From the NCBI RefSeq assembly GCF_002090115.1, contig NZ_BBRK01000004.1, positions 1,550,001 to 1,614,000 of the forward strand: 64,000 nt of DNA. Reading direction: 5' to 3'. Both the position numbers and the translations under genes were made by a program. Each line of letters begins with the position of its first letter. Position 1 is the stretch's first letter. The notes beneath the pieces are model-generated. The model searched no databases. It had not been told where the DNA came from and saw only the letters and a program-made list of their open reading frames with translations. Positions 52,586 to 59,424 of this stretch are shown piece after piece. This DNA is from Demequina sp. NBRC 110054 (lineage in GTDB: Bacteria; Actinomycetota; Actinomycetes; Actinomycetales; Demequinaceae).

Positions 52586-52756
52586 TTACTCCTCGAAGGG
52601 CTCCAGGTTGTCGATGTCGGGGATCTCGACGCCGTCGGGCGGCGGCGGCAGCGGGGGAGCGCCCGCGATCGGAGGTGGGGCGGGAAGCAGCTTCTCCCGC
52701 TCCATCTCCTCCTTCGCGCGGCCCAGGCCGGGGGCGAAGATCTCCTCGAACGTCAT
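52586..52756 (-). CDS. Small hypothetical protein, 56 residues
   Basis: The short protein begins Met-Thr-Phe-Glu-Glu-Ile-Phe-Ala-Pro-Gly-Leu and continues with a charged helix and a Pro-rich tail. Similar very small proteins with a Phe-Glu-Glu-(Ile/Leu)-Phe-x-Pro-Gly start are, as I recall, common in actinobacteria; their role is unknown. The start at 52756 is chosen because conserved-looking sequence begins there, although an upstream extension stays open. Confidence 0.55.
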   Translation of the reverse strand: MTFEEIFAPGLGRAKEEMEREKLLPAPPPIAGAPPLPPPPDGVEIPDIDNLEPFEE

Positions 52757-52793
52757 GCCGTCAGGATAGATCGCAGGGCGTCTCCTGGGGAGG

Positions 52794-52872
52794 GGACGAT
52801 GCTGGGGCGGGGAAGGGACGATGCGCCCCGCACCCGGGCGACTGACGCATCGTCCTGGCGATCGCATCGTCC
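52794..52872. repeat. Cluster of four GGACGATGC 9-mers, two in each direction
   Basis: GGACGATGC lies at 52794 and 52816, and its complement GCATCGTCC at 52847 and 52864, giving two outward-inverted pairs in 79 bases just upstream of the ychF promoter. The 168-base spacer holds no gene. Confidence 0.7.
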
Positions 52873-52909
52873 CGGGACCCCCGCCACCCGGCGCTCGTGC
52901 TGGCGCCGG

Positions 52910-52915
52910 TAGACT
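52910..52915 (+). promoter_or_regulatory. -10 box TAGACT of ychF
   Basis: TAGACT ends 8 nt before the GTG of ychF, matching the leaderless pattern. Confidence 0.5.
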
Positions 52916-52923
52916 TGTCGCCC

Positions 52924-54009
52924 GTGGCTCTTACTATCGGAATCGTCGGACTGCCCAACGTCGGCAAGTCCACCCTCTTCAACGCTCTGACCCGCGCCGA
53001 GGTGCTCGCGGCGAACTACCCGTTCGCGACGATCGAGCCCAACGTCGGCGTCGTCCCGCTCCCCGACTCGCGCCTCGGGAAGCTCGCCGAGATCTTCGGC
53101 TCCGAGCGCGAGCTGCCGGCGACCGTGTCGTTCGTGGACATCGCGGGCATCGTCAAGGGTGCCTCGGAGGGAGAGGGTCTGGGCAACGCGTTCCTCGCGA
53201 ACATCCGCGAGGCGGACGCGATCTGCCAGGTGACGCGCGCGTTCGCCGACCCCGACGTCACCCGCGTCGAGGGCAGTGAGGACGCCGCCGGCGACCTCGA
53301 GACCATCTCGACCGAGCTGATCCTCGCCGACCTCCAGACTATTGAGAAGGTGATCCCCCGCCTCGAGAAGGAGGTGCGGGCCAAGAAGGCCTCGGCCGAC
53401 TTCCTCGCCGCGGTTCAGGAGGCCAAGGAGATCCTCGAGGCAGGCCAGACGCTCTTCGCGGGCGGCCCCGTCGCGGGGCTCGACCTCGCGGAGCTCAAGG
53501 AGCTCAACCTCCTCACCACCAAGCCGTTCATCTACGTCTTCAACACCGACGATGCGGGCCTGCTCGACGAGGAGCAGAAGGCCGAGCTCGAGGCGCTCGT
53601 CGCGCCCGCCAAGGCGATCTTCATGGACGCGAAGTTCGAGTCGGAGCTCATCGAGCTCGACGACGATGAGGCGGCCGAGATGCTCGCCTCGACCGGCCAG
53701 ACCGAGTCCGGCCTGGACCAGCTCGCGCACATCGGTTTCGACACGCTCGGGCTGCAGACGTACCTGACCGCCGGCCCCAAGGAAGCCCGCGCCTGGACCA
53801 TCCGCAAGGGTTGGACCGCGCCGCAGGCCGCCGGCGTCATCCACACGGACTTCGAGAAGGGCTTCATTAAGGCGGAGGTCGTCTCGTACGAGCACCTCGT
53901 CGAGGCCGGCTCGATGGCCGAGGCGAAGGCCAAGGGCTGGGTCCGCATGGAGGGCAAGGATTACGTGATGGTCGACGGCGACGTGGTGGAGTTCAGATTT
54001 AACGTGTAG
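52924..54009 (+). CDS. ychF: Redox-regulated ATPase/GTPase YchF (OLA1 family)
   Basis: The 361-residue P-loop protein has Gly-Leu-Pro-Asn-Val-Gly-Lys-Ser-Thr (residue 8), Phe-Val-Asp-Ile-Ala-Gly and a C-terminal TGS domain ending Asp-Gly-Asp-Val-Val-Glu-Phe-Arg-Phe-Asn-Val. YchF binds ribosomes and hydrolyses ATP rather than GTP. Reading all codons, AGA and TTT each occur only once, both in the last five codons; elsewhere Arg is CGC or CGG and Phe is TTC. The last 24 bases recur downstream at 55004, 55831 and 56577 and partly at 57707. The 3' end therefore appears to have been exchanged during insertion of mobile cassettes. Confidence 0.95.
   Translation: MALTIGIVGLPNVGKSTLFNALTRAEVLAANYPFATIEPNVGVVPLPDSRLGKLAEIFGSERELPATVSFVDIAGIVKGASEGEGLGNAFLANIREADAICQVTRAFADPDVTRVEGSEDAAGDLETISTELILADLQTIEKVIPRLEKEVRAKKASADFLAAVQEAKEILEAGQTLFAGGPVAGLDLAELKELNLLTTKPFIYVFNTDDAGLLDEEQKAELEALVAPAKAIFMDAKFESELIELDDDEAAEMLASTGQTESGLDQLAHIGFDTLGLQTYLTAGPKEARAWTIRKGWTAPQAAGVIHTDFEKGFIKAEVVSYEHLVEAGSMAEAKAKGWVRMEGKDYVMVDGDVVEFRFNV
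53986..54009 (+). repeat. Attachment-like repeat R0 (3' end of ychF)
   Basis: The last 24 bases of ychF encode Val-Glu-Phe-Arg-Phe-Asn-Val-stop and are followed by TCGCCGTCCAACATCT, which also follows copy R1. Confidence 0.75.
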
Positions 54010-54221
54010 TCGCCGTCCAACATCTGGGCGCAGCGCCTAGCGTTTGACAAGTTCCTCGCGGACGCGGTGTGTGCGGTCGCTGTGCTCGTGGATGCAGATC
54101 GTCGCAGATGTCGCATGGATATGCTTCCACGCGTGAACGCGAAGAGGGTGCTCCTGCTGGGGTGGACCTGCCCGTGGATCGTGACGGTTTTCTTCAGCCC
54201 TGGGAGAAGGAGCCTCCGAAC

Positions 54222-54932
54222 GTGACCGAAATCGACTCGGCAAGCGTGTTCTCCGGCATGGGTGATGACTCAGTGCCTATGACTCGAACGTGGATCTCCC
54301 GTCGTCCGAGCCGTCTTCGCGGGCCGGCCCGTTCGCTGTCGACCTGGCGATTGCGCAGCGCACTGCGACGCGCTCCGAACGGGAGCCCGGATCAGGTCGT
54401 GGTGGTCGACGTGCGCTTCGTCCTCGGCGGCGACGGTCCAGCGATGGTCACGCGTGAATGTCTTCGGGCGATAGCAGAACGAGCTACGGCCCTGGAGGTC
54501 GTGTTCCCGTGGCTAGGAACCGAAGCCACTTTCGGATTCATGTCGGACGCCCATAAGCAAGGTGTGGCGATCTCGGCGTTTCCGGAAGCTTCGATTCACA
54601 TTGCGAGTTGGACTCCGAGAGGTGTGCTGGCAGAACGGGTCCTCTTCCCTCAGCGGATGAGGGAGGAGGACAGAGCCAACGACGATTTAGCCGACGATTG
54701 GCGGGTCGAACTGGACGATGCGGCGCTGGCGGAACTGCTTGGGAAAAGCGATGAGGCTAAGGACGTCGTGCGGCTGGAGATCTCGGCCGCAGTCGACGAG
54801 GGATTCACCAGTCTGGCGGTTCTGAGCGATGAACTCGTTGAGCTGGCGGATCGCGGTATCGAATTGGTTGTCACGCTCCGGCCCTCAATGGAGACGTATT
54901 CTCGATTCATCGACGCGATCGCCACAGCTTGA
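54222..54932 (+). CDS. Cassette 1 protein, unknown function
   Basis: The 236-residue soluble protein is unrecognised. After a basic N-terminal region (about residues 22-55) it reads Val-Val-Val-Val-Asp-Val-Arg-Phe-Val-Leu-Gly-Gly-Asp-Gly, then a stretch that looks alternating alpha/beta, and ends with a helix. GAGAAGGAG lies 9 nt before the GTG at 54222; an open frame extends upstream to 54069 without a good site. GC content is visibly lower than in ychF and the gene uses the rare codon TTA. It is the only gene between repeats R0 and R1. Confidence 0.7.
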   Translation: MTEIDSASVFSGMGDDSVPMTRTWISRRPSRLRGPARSLSTWRLRSALRRAPNGSPDQVVVVDVRFVLGGDGPAMVTRECLRAIAERATALEVVFPWLGTEATFGFMSDAHKQGVAISAFPEASIHIASWTPRGVLAERVLFPQRMREEDRANDDLADDWRVELDDAALAELLGKSDEAKDVVRLEISAAVDEGFTSLAVLSDELVELADRGIELVVTLRPSMETYSRFIDAIATA

Positions 54933-54980
54933 GTCGAATCGGCCCGGGCGGGGACAGGTGGCAGGAGAGCACAGCGCCAG

Positions 54981-55027
54981 ACGTTTTTCGGCTACGGAAT
55001 GCGGTCGAATTTAGATTTAATGTGTAG
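54981..55027 (+). repeat. Attachment-like repeat R1
   Basis: A left arm ACGTTTTTCGGCTACGGAAT plus GCG is followed by a copy of the ychF end that still encodes Val-Glu-Phe-Arg-Phe-Asn-Val-stop. All differences from R0 (GTC, GAA, TTT, AAT) are synonymous third-base changes. TCGCCGTCCAACATCT follows, as after R0. Confidence 0.75.
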
Positions 55028-55116
55028 TCGCCGTCCAACATCTCGCGTCAGATCCACCGGTAAACGAGCCGGGTGGAATCTGGCACGTGTCCCGGCGTTG
55101 CTGCCAGGATGAGCAG

Positions 55117-55518
55117 ATGTCATCGCAGGACTCAGAGACGGCTTTCATGGCAGCCTGTGCCGCGTTGATGGCGGGAGCCACGCCCAGCGCCGGCGACGAC
55201 CTGCTCGGCATGTCAATGGACTTCGACGTCTACTTGTTCGAGTCCGAGGTGCTCAGCGATGTCCTCGTGGCGTCAACTGGAGACCCGGAGAATTTGCTCG
55301 ATGTGACAGCGATCGCCCGGCCCGGCGTGAGCGATGACCAGGTCGAAGCGGAGTTAGTACGCGCCTGGATGGACGATCTCCGTTATGGCTTCGCTGAGGC
55401 CCACGTCGTCACGCGGGAACCGGTGGGTGTCAGGATGCGAGCCATCACGAAGATCGCGCCACACGGTTTCTACGTCACGGCTACAGTGACTGTGTCCCGC
55501 TCACCGAGCCCGCGCTGA
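55117..55518 (+). CDS. Cassette 2 protein A, unknown function
   Basis: The 133-residue acidic protein is unrecognised. It has an N-terminal helix (Met-Ala-Ala-Cys-Ala-Ala-Leu-Met), a Phe-Asp-Val-Tyr-Leu-Phe-Glu-Ser segment and a C-terminal beta-rich half. CAGGAT ends 6 nt before the ATG, the leaderless pattern, which supports this start over a GTG ten codons earlier. It uses the rare codon TTA and is AT-richer than the chromosome around it. Its stop is 1 base from that of the convergent gene 55520-55747. Confidence 0.65.
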   Translation: MSSQDSETAFMAACAALMAGATPSAGDDLLGMSMDFDVYLFESEVLSDVLVASTGDPENLLDVTAIARPGVSDDQVEAELVRAWMDDLRYGFAEAHVVTREPVGVRMRAITKIAPHGFYVTATVTVSRSPSPR

Positions 55519-55519
55519 C

Positions 55520-55747
55520 TCACTTGCCTACGGAGGGCAGAGGCTCTCCCGAGAGGGTCTCCGAGACGCACTTCAGCCAGTCGGACCACGATGCTGGGTC
55601 ATTCGTTCGCGCATAGTCCGCGGACGGCTCCATGGCGATGAGCATCAGCTCCAGCGACTCCGAGTCCTGCTCCCTGCCGAAGTATTGGGCGACGAACCGA
55701 AACGCCGCTTCGTAGGCCTGTTCGGTCGAGAGAGTCTGCGAATCCAT
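55520..55747 (-). CDS. Cassette 2 protein B, 75 residues
   Basis: The small acidic protein (Ala-Tyr-Glu-Ala-Ala-Phe-Arg-Phe-Val-Ala-Gln-Tyr-Phe, Asp-Pro-Ala-Ser-Trp-Ser-Asp-Trp) resembles in size and composition small cytosolic immunity-type proteins, but I do not recognise it and the comparison is only an impression. TACCTT ends 6 nt before the ATG, so it has its own leaderless promoter. It converges on the other gene of the same cassette. Confidence 0.65.
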   Translation of the reverse strand: MDSQTLSTEQAYEAAFRFVAQYFGREQDSESLELMLIAMEPSADYARTNDPASWSDWLKCVSETLSGEPLPSVGK

Positions 55748-55807
55748 GCGACCAAGGTACAGAGGTCATTGCTTCTTGCCCGGACGAACATCGATCTGGA
55801 CACCCAG

Positions 55808-55854
55808 ACGTTATTCGGCTGCGGAATGCGGTTGAGTTCAGATTTAACGTGTAG
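55808..55854 (+). repeat. Attachment-like repeat R2
   Basis: The left arm ACGTTATTCGGCTGCGGAAT plus GCG is followed by the 24-base ychF end, identical to R0 except GTT for GTG in its first codon. The sequence after it (TTGAGGGCC) differs from R0 and R1. Confidence 0.75.
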
Positions 55855-55876
55855 TTGAGGGCCGACCGACGATGCG

Positions 55877-56479
55877 CTAGTCGGGCGGTTCGCCGAGCAC
55901 TCCGCGTGCTTGGTCCCTTACGACCTCGTCCGGGTCGTCGCGAAGCAGCTCCGCAACCTCGCGCGTGTTCCTCGTGAAGATCAGCCACCAGCGCACAAGC
56001 GCGGAGCGGTCTGACGCGAGGGTTATGACTAGGTCCTCCGGTAGCGCGTGGCGACAGGCCACGCAGGCGCGGACTTCGGCGCGTCGGTCTGCTGCCAGTT
56101 TGCGCACCAGGTCCTCAGGTACGTCTTCGTTGTTCCCGGCCAAAGATGCTCGGACTTTGAGGTCGGGGTCCGAGGCGAGGCGTTCCTGTGTTGTCCGGTC
56201 GTGCGCAATACAGCCAAGTTGCTCGCGTCCGTCCCTCTTCGGGTGCTCGAACACGGCCTCAAGAACGGTCGACGAGAGTGCGTCGCCTAGCTGGCCGACT
56301 GCGGCAGCAAGATCCTTGTCGCCCGTCGCGAGCGCCGCTAGTCGCACGGCGTCGCTCGCTCCGCGATTCTGAGCCGCGTTCCAGCGCACCTGCCAACTGC
56401 GGTGGGACAGAAGACGGATCAGCGCATCGTCCGGGGTGTCGGGTGCTGCCGCGAGCGCTTCGTCTTCGGCCAGGGTCAT
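55877..56479 (-). CDS. Cassette 3 protein: leucine-rich-variant/HEAT-like repeat protein
   Basis: The 200-residue protein consists of helical repeats (Arg-Trp-Asn-Ala-Ala-Gln-Asn-Arg, Arg-Ala-Ser-Leu-Ala-Gly-Asn, Arg-Ala-Cys-Val-Ala-Cys-Arg), similar in style to the gene at 42601; both contain Glu-Asp-(Val/Ile)-Pro-Glu-Asp-Leu. Such folds usually bind other proteins. TAGAGT ends 6 nt before the ATG. It is the only gene between R2 and R3 and points against ychF. Confidence 0.75.
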   Translation of the reverse strand: MTLAEDEALAAAPDTPDDALIRLLSHRSWQVRWNAAQNRGASDAVRLAALATGDKDLAAAVGQLGDALSSTVLEAVFEHPKRDGREQLGCIAHDRTTQERLASDPDLKVRASLAGNNEDVPEDLVRKLAADRRAEVRACVACRHALPEDLVITLASDRSALVRWWLIFTRNTREVAELLRDDPDEVVRDQARGVLGEPPD

Positions 56480-56553
56480 GGCCAGACTCTAGTGCGGTCT
56501 TCGTCCCAAGGAGCAATGATGCTGACGACGCGACTCGCACCGTGGACACCCAT

Positions 56554-56600
56554 ACGTTATTCGGCTACGGAATGCGGTGGAGTTCCGCTTCAACGTCTAG
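56554..56600 (+). repeat. Attachment-like repeat R3 (host-like codons)
   Basis: The left arm ACGTTATTCGGCTACGGAAT plus GCG is followed by a ychF end that again encodes Val-Glu-Phe-Arg-Phe-Asn-Val-stop but with CGC, TTC and GTC, the codons preferred in the body of ychF. This copy may be the displaced original 3' end. Confidence 0.75.
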
Positions 56601-56609
56601 CGCCCACCC

Positions 56610-56639
56610 TTGACCCTTCTCTTAACGAGAAGATATAGT
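56610..56639 (+). promoter_or_regulatory. Promoter with operator-like inverted repeat, cassette 4
   Basis: TTGACC (56610-56615) and TATAGT (56634-56639) are 18 bases apart, a near-consensus promoter. CTTCTC and GAGAAG form a perfect inverted repeat (56616-56632, 5-base gap) filling the spacer, the expected place for autorepression. The GTG start follows 8 nt after the -10. Confidence 0.65.
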
Positions 56640-56647
56640 CACGTTTT

Positions 56648-57241
56648 GTGAAGACTCTTCCGTCGGTACTCACGCCTTTCGTGAGGTCGGACGTCTCCGG
56701 TGCGTTGCTCGCGGAGACTCTCGGTCGTGCCGAGGAGGAGTTCTCGCTCGCCGATCTTGGCCGTCTGACGGGCGCTGGGCCGGGCGTGGTGCACAAGGAG
56801 ATCGGCCGCCTCGTCGAGGCCGGCGTGCTTCGCGACCGCGCCGTCGGGCGCAACCGGATGGTTCGCGCGAACGCAGAGCATCCGCTCTTCTCGCTCATGC
56901 GAGACCTGATCGCGGCGACCTACGGGCCGGTGCCGGTGCTGCGCGAGCTCCTCTCTGAGATCGACGGTGTCGAGGCTGCGTTCATCTACGGCTCGTGGGC
57001 GGCGCGACGTGGCGGAGAGGCAGGGGAGTTCCCGCGCGACATCGATGTTCTGGTTGTCGGTACGGCGTCGCGGAGGGCTCTCGCCGATGTGGCCTCTACG
57101 GCCTCCGCCCGGATCGGTGTGGACGTCAACGTCTCTCGTGTCGCGCGCGAGGAGTGGGAGGCGGCTGAGCCGACGCCCTTCCTCGCAACGGTGAAGGGCC
57201 GCCCCATGGTCGATCTGCTGAGGGACGGTGCGCATGGCTGA
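56648..57241 (+). CDS. HTH-nucleotidyltransferase (MNT-type antitoxin candidate)
   Basis: The 197-residue protein joins a winged helix (about residues 25-85, with Ser-Leu-Ala-Asp-Leu-Gly-Arg-Leu-Thr-Gly) to a minimal nucleotidyltransferase domain. Its motif is Tyr-Gly-Ser-Trp-Ala-Ala-Arg plus Arg-Asp-Ile-Asp-Val-Leu-Val-Val-Gly (about residues 114-138). In known MNT-HEPN pairs the nucleotidyltransferase neutralises the HEPN ribonuclease by AMPylation. The gene overlaps the HEPN gene by 8 bases, and its promoter contains an inverted repeat that the HTH could bind. It lies between R3 and R4. Confidence 0.82.
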   Translation: MKTLPSVLTPFVRSDVSGALLAETLGRAEEEFSLADLGRLTGAGPGVVHKEIGRLVEAGVLRDRAVGRNRMVRANAEHPLFSLMRDLIAATYGPVPVLRELLSEIDGVEAAFIYGSWAARRGGEAGEFPRDIDVLVVGTASRRALADVASTASARIGVDVNVSRVAREEWEAAEPTPFLATVKGRPMVDLLRDGAHG

Positions 57242-57689
57242 GCTCCCCGAGGAGATTGTGCGGATGCTCGCCTCCAGGCGGCTCGAACGAGTCGCAGTGA
57301 ATCGCGACCACGCACGGGCGGTGATCGTCACGGCTCAGCGCCACCTCGTCACGGCGGAGGCCTTGGTCGGAACCGACGACGTGGCCATGGCGTTCACCGC
57401 TGCGTATGACGGGACCCGCAAAGCGCTGGTGGCGGTACTGGCCGTCTACGGACTGCGCGTGCGACCAGTGGGAGGCGCGCACCGCAACACGGGCCTGGCC
57501 GCGGGCGCGCTGATGCCGGACGCGGCGAACGAGATCGCCGAGTTCGACTGGATGCGCCAGATCCGCAACAGCACTGAGTATCCGGAGGATGCCCGCCCGG
57601 AGGCGACCCGCGACGACGTTCGGGAAGCGATTGCGGCAGGCGGAAGGATCGTCGGAGCCTGTGCGCTCGTGGTCCAGGCACAGGGGTGA
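57234..57689 (+). CDS. HEPN-domain protein (toxin candidate)
   Basis: The 151-residue helical protein fits a HEPN fold: Ala-Phe-Thr-Ala-Ala-Tyr-Asp-Gly-Thr-Arg-Lys-Ala-Leu in helix 2, and Arg-Gln-Ile-Arg-Asn-Ser-Thr-Glu-Tyr-Pro in the last helix. The latter resembles the Arg-Asn-x-x-Glu-Tyr-Pro variant seen, as I recall, in SAV_6107-like HEPN proteins, in place of the usual Arg-x4-His ribonuclease motif. Activity is therefore not certain. Its ATG sits inside the nucleotidyltransferase gene, a typical coupled toxin-antitoxin layout. The stop is directly followed by repeat R4. Confidence 0.78.
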   Translation: MAELPEEIVRMLASRRLERVAVNRDHARAVIVTAQRHLVTAEALVGTDDVAMAFTAAYDGTRKALVAVLAVYGLRVRPVGGAHRNTGLAAGALMPDAANEIAEFDWMRQIRNSTEYPEDARPEATRDDVREAIAAGGRIVGACALVVQAQG

Positions 57690-57690
57690 T

Positions 57691-57726
57691 TCCGCGCGGA
57701 ACGCGGTCGAGTTCAGATTCAGAATC
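57691..57726 (+). repeat. Degenerate attachment-like repeat R4
   Basis: TTCCGCGCGGAACGCG followed by GTCGAGTTCAGATTCA resembles the left arm and core of R1-R3, but the reading frame and stop are lost. A piece GTGGCCGTC-(5)-CTCTGG downstream weakly matches what follows R0. It marks the right limit of the cassette region. Confidence 0.55.
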
Positions 57727-57849
57727 TCGTGGCCGTCTCACCTCTGGTGAGGCCATCCCGTGGCAACCCGGTTCATGTCCGCTCGTGGATGGACGTCCCC
57801 AACCGATTGAGGAAGGTGTTCGTTCTACCCTTCGATCGGGGGTCGAGTG

Positions 57850-58383
57850 ATGAAGGACAGGGAAGTCGTCGAGGCGCTGTACGCGCAGTCGATGCGGCGC
57901 TTGAGCGCATACGCGTTCGCACTCGTCGGCTCGTACAGCGCGGCTGAGGAGCTCGTCCAGGATGCGATCGTCAGGACCTTCTCGAAGCGGCGACGGTGGC
58001 AAGACCTCGCTGCGGCCGAGTCTTACGTGCGGGCCGCGATCCGGAACACCCATATCGACGCGGTGCGTCGCGACGCCCGATGGACGGCACGCCTCCCGAA
58101 GCTCATTCGCACGGAGGAGGCTCCCGGTCCAGAAGCCGCAGTTGAGGGCGACGAAGCGGTCGCCGTCGCGCTCGCGGCGCTGCCGCCGCGAGTCCGTACC
58201 GCGATCGTCCTGCGATACCTGGACGACATGACGGTTGCCGGTGTCGCGTCTGCGATGTCGGCCTCCGAGGGCACGGTCAAGCGGTATCTGTCGGACGGCC
58301 GCGCGCTGCTCTCCCAGCACTTCGAGCTGACCGACGAAGACGAGCAGACAGAGACCGTGAGGGTGAAGGAGGCGCGGCGATGA
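57850..58383 (+). CDS. ECF-type (SigE-like) RNA polymerase sigma factor
   Basis: The 177-residue protein has sigma region 2 (Ala-Glu-Glu-Leu-Val-Gln-Asp-Ala-Ile-Val-Arg-Thr-Phe and Ala-Tyr-Val-Arg-type helix, about residues 35-75) and region 4 (Leu-Pro-Pro-Arg-Val-Arg-Thr-Ala-Ile-Val-Leu-Arg-Tyr and Ser-Glu-Gly-Thr-Val-Lys-Arg-Tyr-Leu, about 115-155). This layout resembles the actinobacterial SigE-like group. It overlaps the following membrane-protein gene (ATGA), which suggests regulation by that partner. ATG at 57850 is chosen; a GTG one codon earlier is possible. Confidence 0.88.
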   Translation: MKDREVVEALYAQSMRRLSAYAFALVGSYSAAEELVQDAIVRTFSKRRRWQDLAAAESYVRAAIRNTHIDAVRRDARWTARLPKLIRTEEAPGPEAAVEGDEAVAVALAALPPRVRTAIVLRYLDDMTVAGVASAMSASEGTVKRYLSDGRALLSQHFELTDEDEQTETVRVKEARR

Positions 58384-59354
58384 GCGATCTGGGAGATGTT
58401 CTTCACGACGGTGCCGACCGGGTCGGTGGTCGGATCGCAGCGCGTGGCGACAAGTCAGCACGCGCGGCAGCCGCGTGGCGGCGGATCACGGCCCGTCGAC
58501 GGCGTCGGGCTGCCTGGTACGCGGCGGGCTCGGTGAGCGCTTTTGCGGTCGTGGCGGTCGTGGCCAGCGGCCTCGGAGGCAGGGCTTTCGACGCCGCTCC
58601 CGTTCAGCCGGCAGGCTCGGCGGGTGCATGCGTTCGGGGCGAGTCGAGCGTCGATGCCGCCGCGCGGGCCTTCTTCGAGGCGGTGCAGGCCGGTGATGTC
58701 GACGCGGTGACGTCAGAGCTTGTGGTGGGCAGGGAAGCCGATGATGCCTCGGTGACCGAGTTGCAGGAGGTCATCGGCGACGCATCCGTTGATGGGTTCA
58801 CTCTCTCCACCAGCCAGCCGGGAGGCGTGACGCGATACGTTCTTGACGTCTCGACTTCGGATGGCGCCGACCTTGGTCAGTATGAGATCGGCGAGATGGT
58901 CGACCAGGATCCCGGTTGCTTCGGTGTCGTGTGGGGAGAGTCTCTGGAGGTCGACCCGTCGGCGTCGATGACACCGTCGGCGAGCACCTTCCGTGGCGAG
59001 GTCGCGACGATGGTGTTCCCCGAAGACGCGCCGACCGCGGGCGTTGGCATCGCGGGAGATCTGGAGTTCGCTGACGGCTGCGTGTACATCGATTTGGTCG
59101 GCTCGGCGACCGCGGAGGAGAACGGCGTCGAGGTCGGCGTCGACGAGCCTCTGATCCTCATGTTGCCCGAAGACAGCTTCAGCTACGACGGCAGCACATT
59201 GACGTTCTCGCGTTTCTCCAGGTCCGAGACCTTCGAGGACGGCGACCGTCTGGTGGCCGGTGGGACGGTGCGGGTGCTGGCGAACGTCAGTGTCGAGCAT
59301 TCGGTGCCCGCGGGGTGCACGGGCGACGGCGTGCTGCTTCTCACCGGCTGGTAA
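58380..59354 (+). CDS. Membrane protein encoded with the sigma factor (anti-sigma candidate)
   Basis: The 324-residue protein has a cytosolic N-terminus of about 42 residues rich in Arg and Ala, one membrane helix (about residues 44-63) and an outside domain of about 250 residues with acidic and beta-rich character. No zinc-binding His-x3-Cys-x2-Cys anti-sigma motif is visible. Genes overlapping SigE-type sigma genes often encode regulators of the sigma factor, but that role is inferred only from position. Confidence 0.75.
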   Translation: MSDLGDVLHDGADRVGGRIAARGDKSARAAAAWRRITARRRRRAAWYAAGSVSAFAVVAVVASGLGGRAFDAAPVQPAGSAGACVRGESSVDAAARAFFEAVQAGDVDAVTSELVVGREADDASVTELQEVIGDASVDGFTLSTSQPGGVTRYVLDVSTSDGADLGQYEIGEMVDQDPGCFGVVWGESLEVDPSASMTPSASTFRGEVATMVFPEDAPTAGVGIAGDLEFADGCVYIDLVGSATAEENGVEVGVDEPLILMLPEDSFSYDGSTLTFSRFSRSETFEDGDRLVAGGTVRVLANVSVEHSVPAGCTGDGVLLLTGW

Positions 59355-59386
59355 GTGGGAAGATCGCGGCGCATCCCGCCCGGCGG

Positions 59387-59406
59387 GCCCTCAAAACCCA
59401 GAGGGC
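59387..59406 (+). terminator. Hairpin after the sigma-factor operon
   Basis: GCCCTC and GAGGGC flank an AAAACCCA loop, 32 bases after the stop. Confidence 0.45.
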
Positions 59407-59412
59407 ACTGGA

Positions 59413-59418
59413 TACGCT
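59413..59418 (+). promoter_or_regulatory. -10 box of the pentapeptide-repeat gene
   Basis: TACGCT ends 6 nt before the GTG at 59425, the leaderless pattern. Confidence 0.45.
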
Positions 59419-59424
59419 ACCGGC

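Noticed and set aside
54069-54221. N-terminal extension of the cassette 1 protein
   Set aside because: The frame is open but lacks a ribosome-binding site and is Arg/Cys-rich. The GTG at 54222 has GAGAAGGAG at good distance.
54981-56600. Integron attC sites
   Set aside because: The repeats lack the paired R'/R'' core sites and variable stem of attC, and they match the coding end of ychF instead. No integron integrase is present.
57228-57233. Earlier start for the HEPN gene
   Set aside because: The GTG at 57228 is two codons before an ATG in the same frame; the ATG gives the usual short overlap, and the choice does not change the product materially.
53986-57726. Prophage or conjugative element
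   Set aside because: No integrase, structural, replication or transfer genes; the region is under 4 kb.
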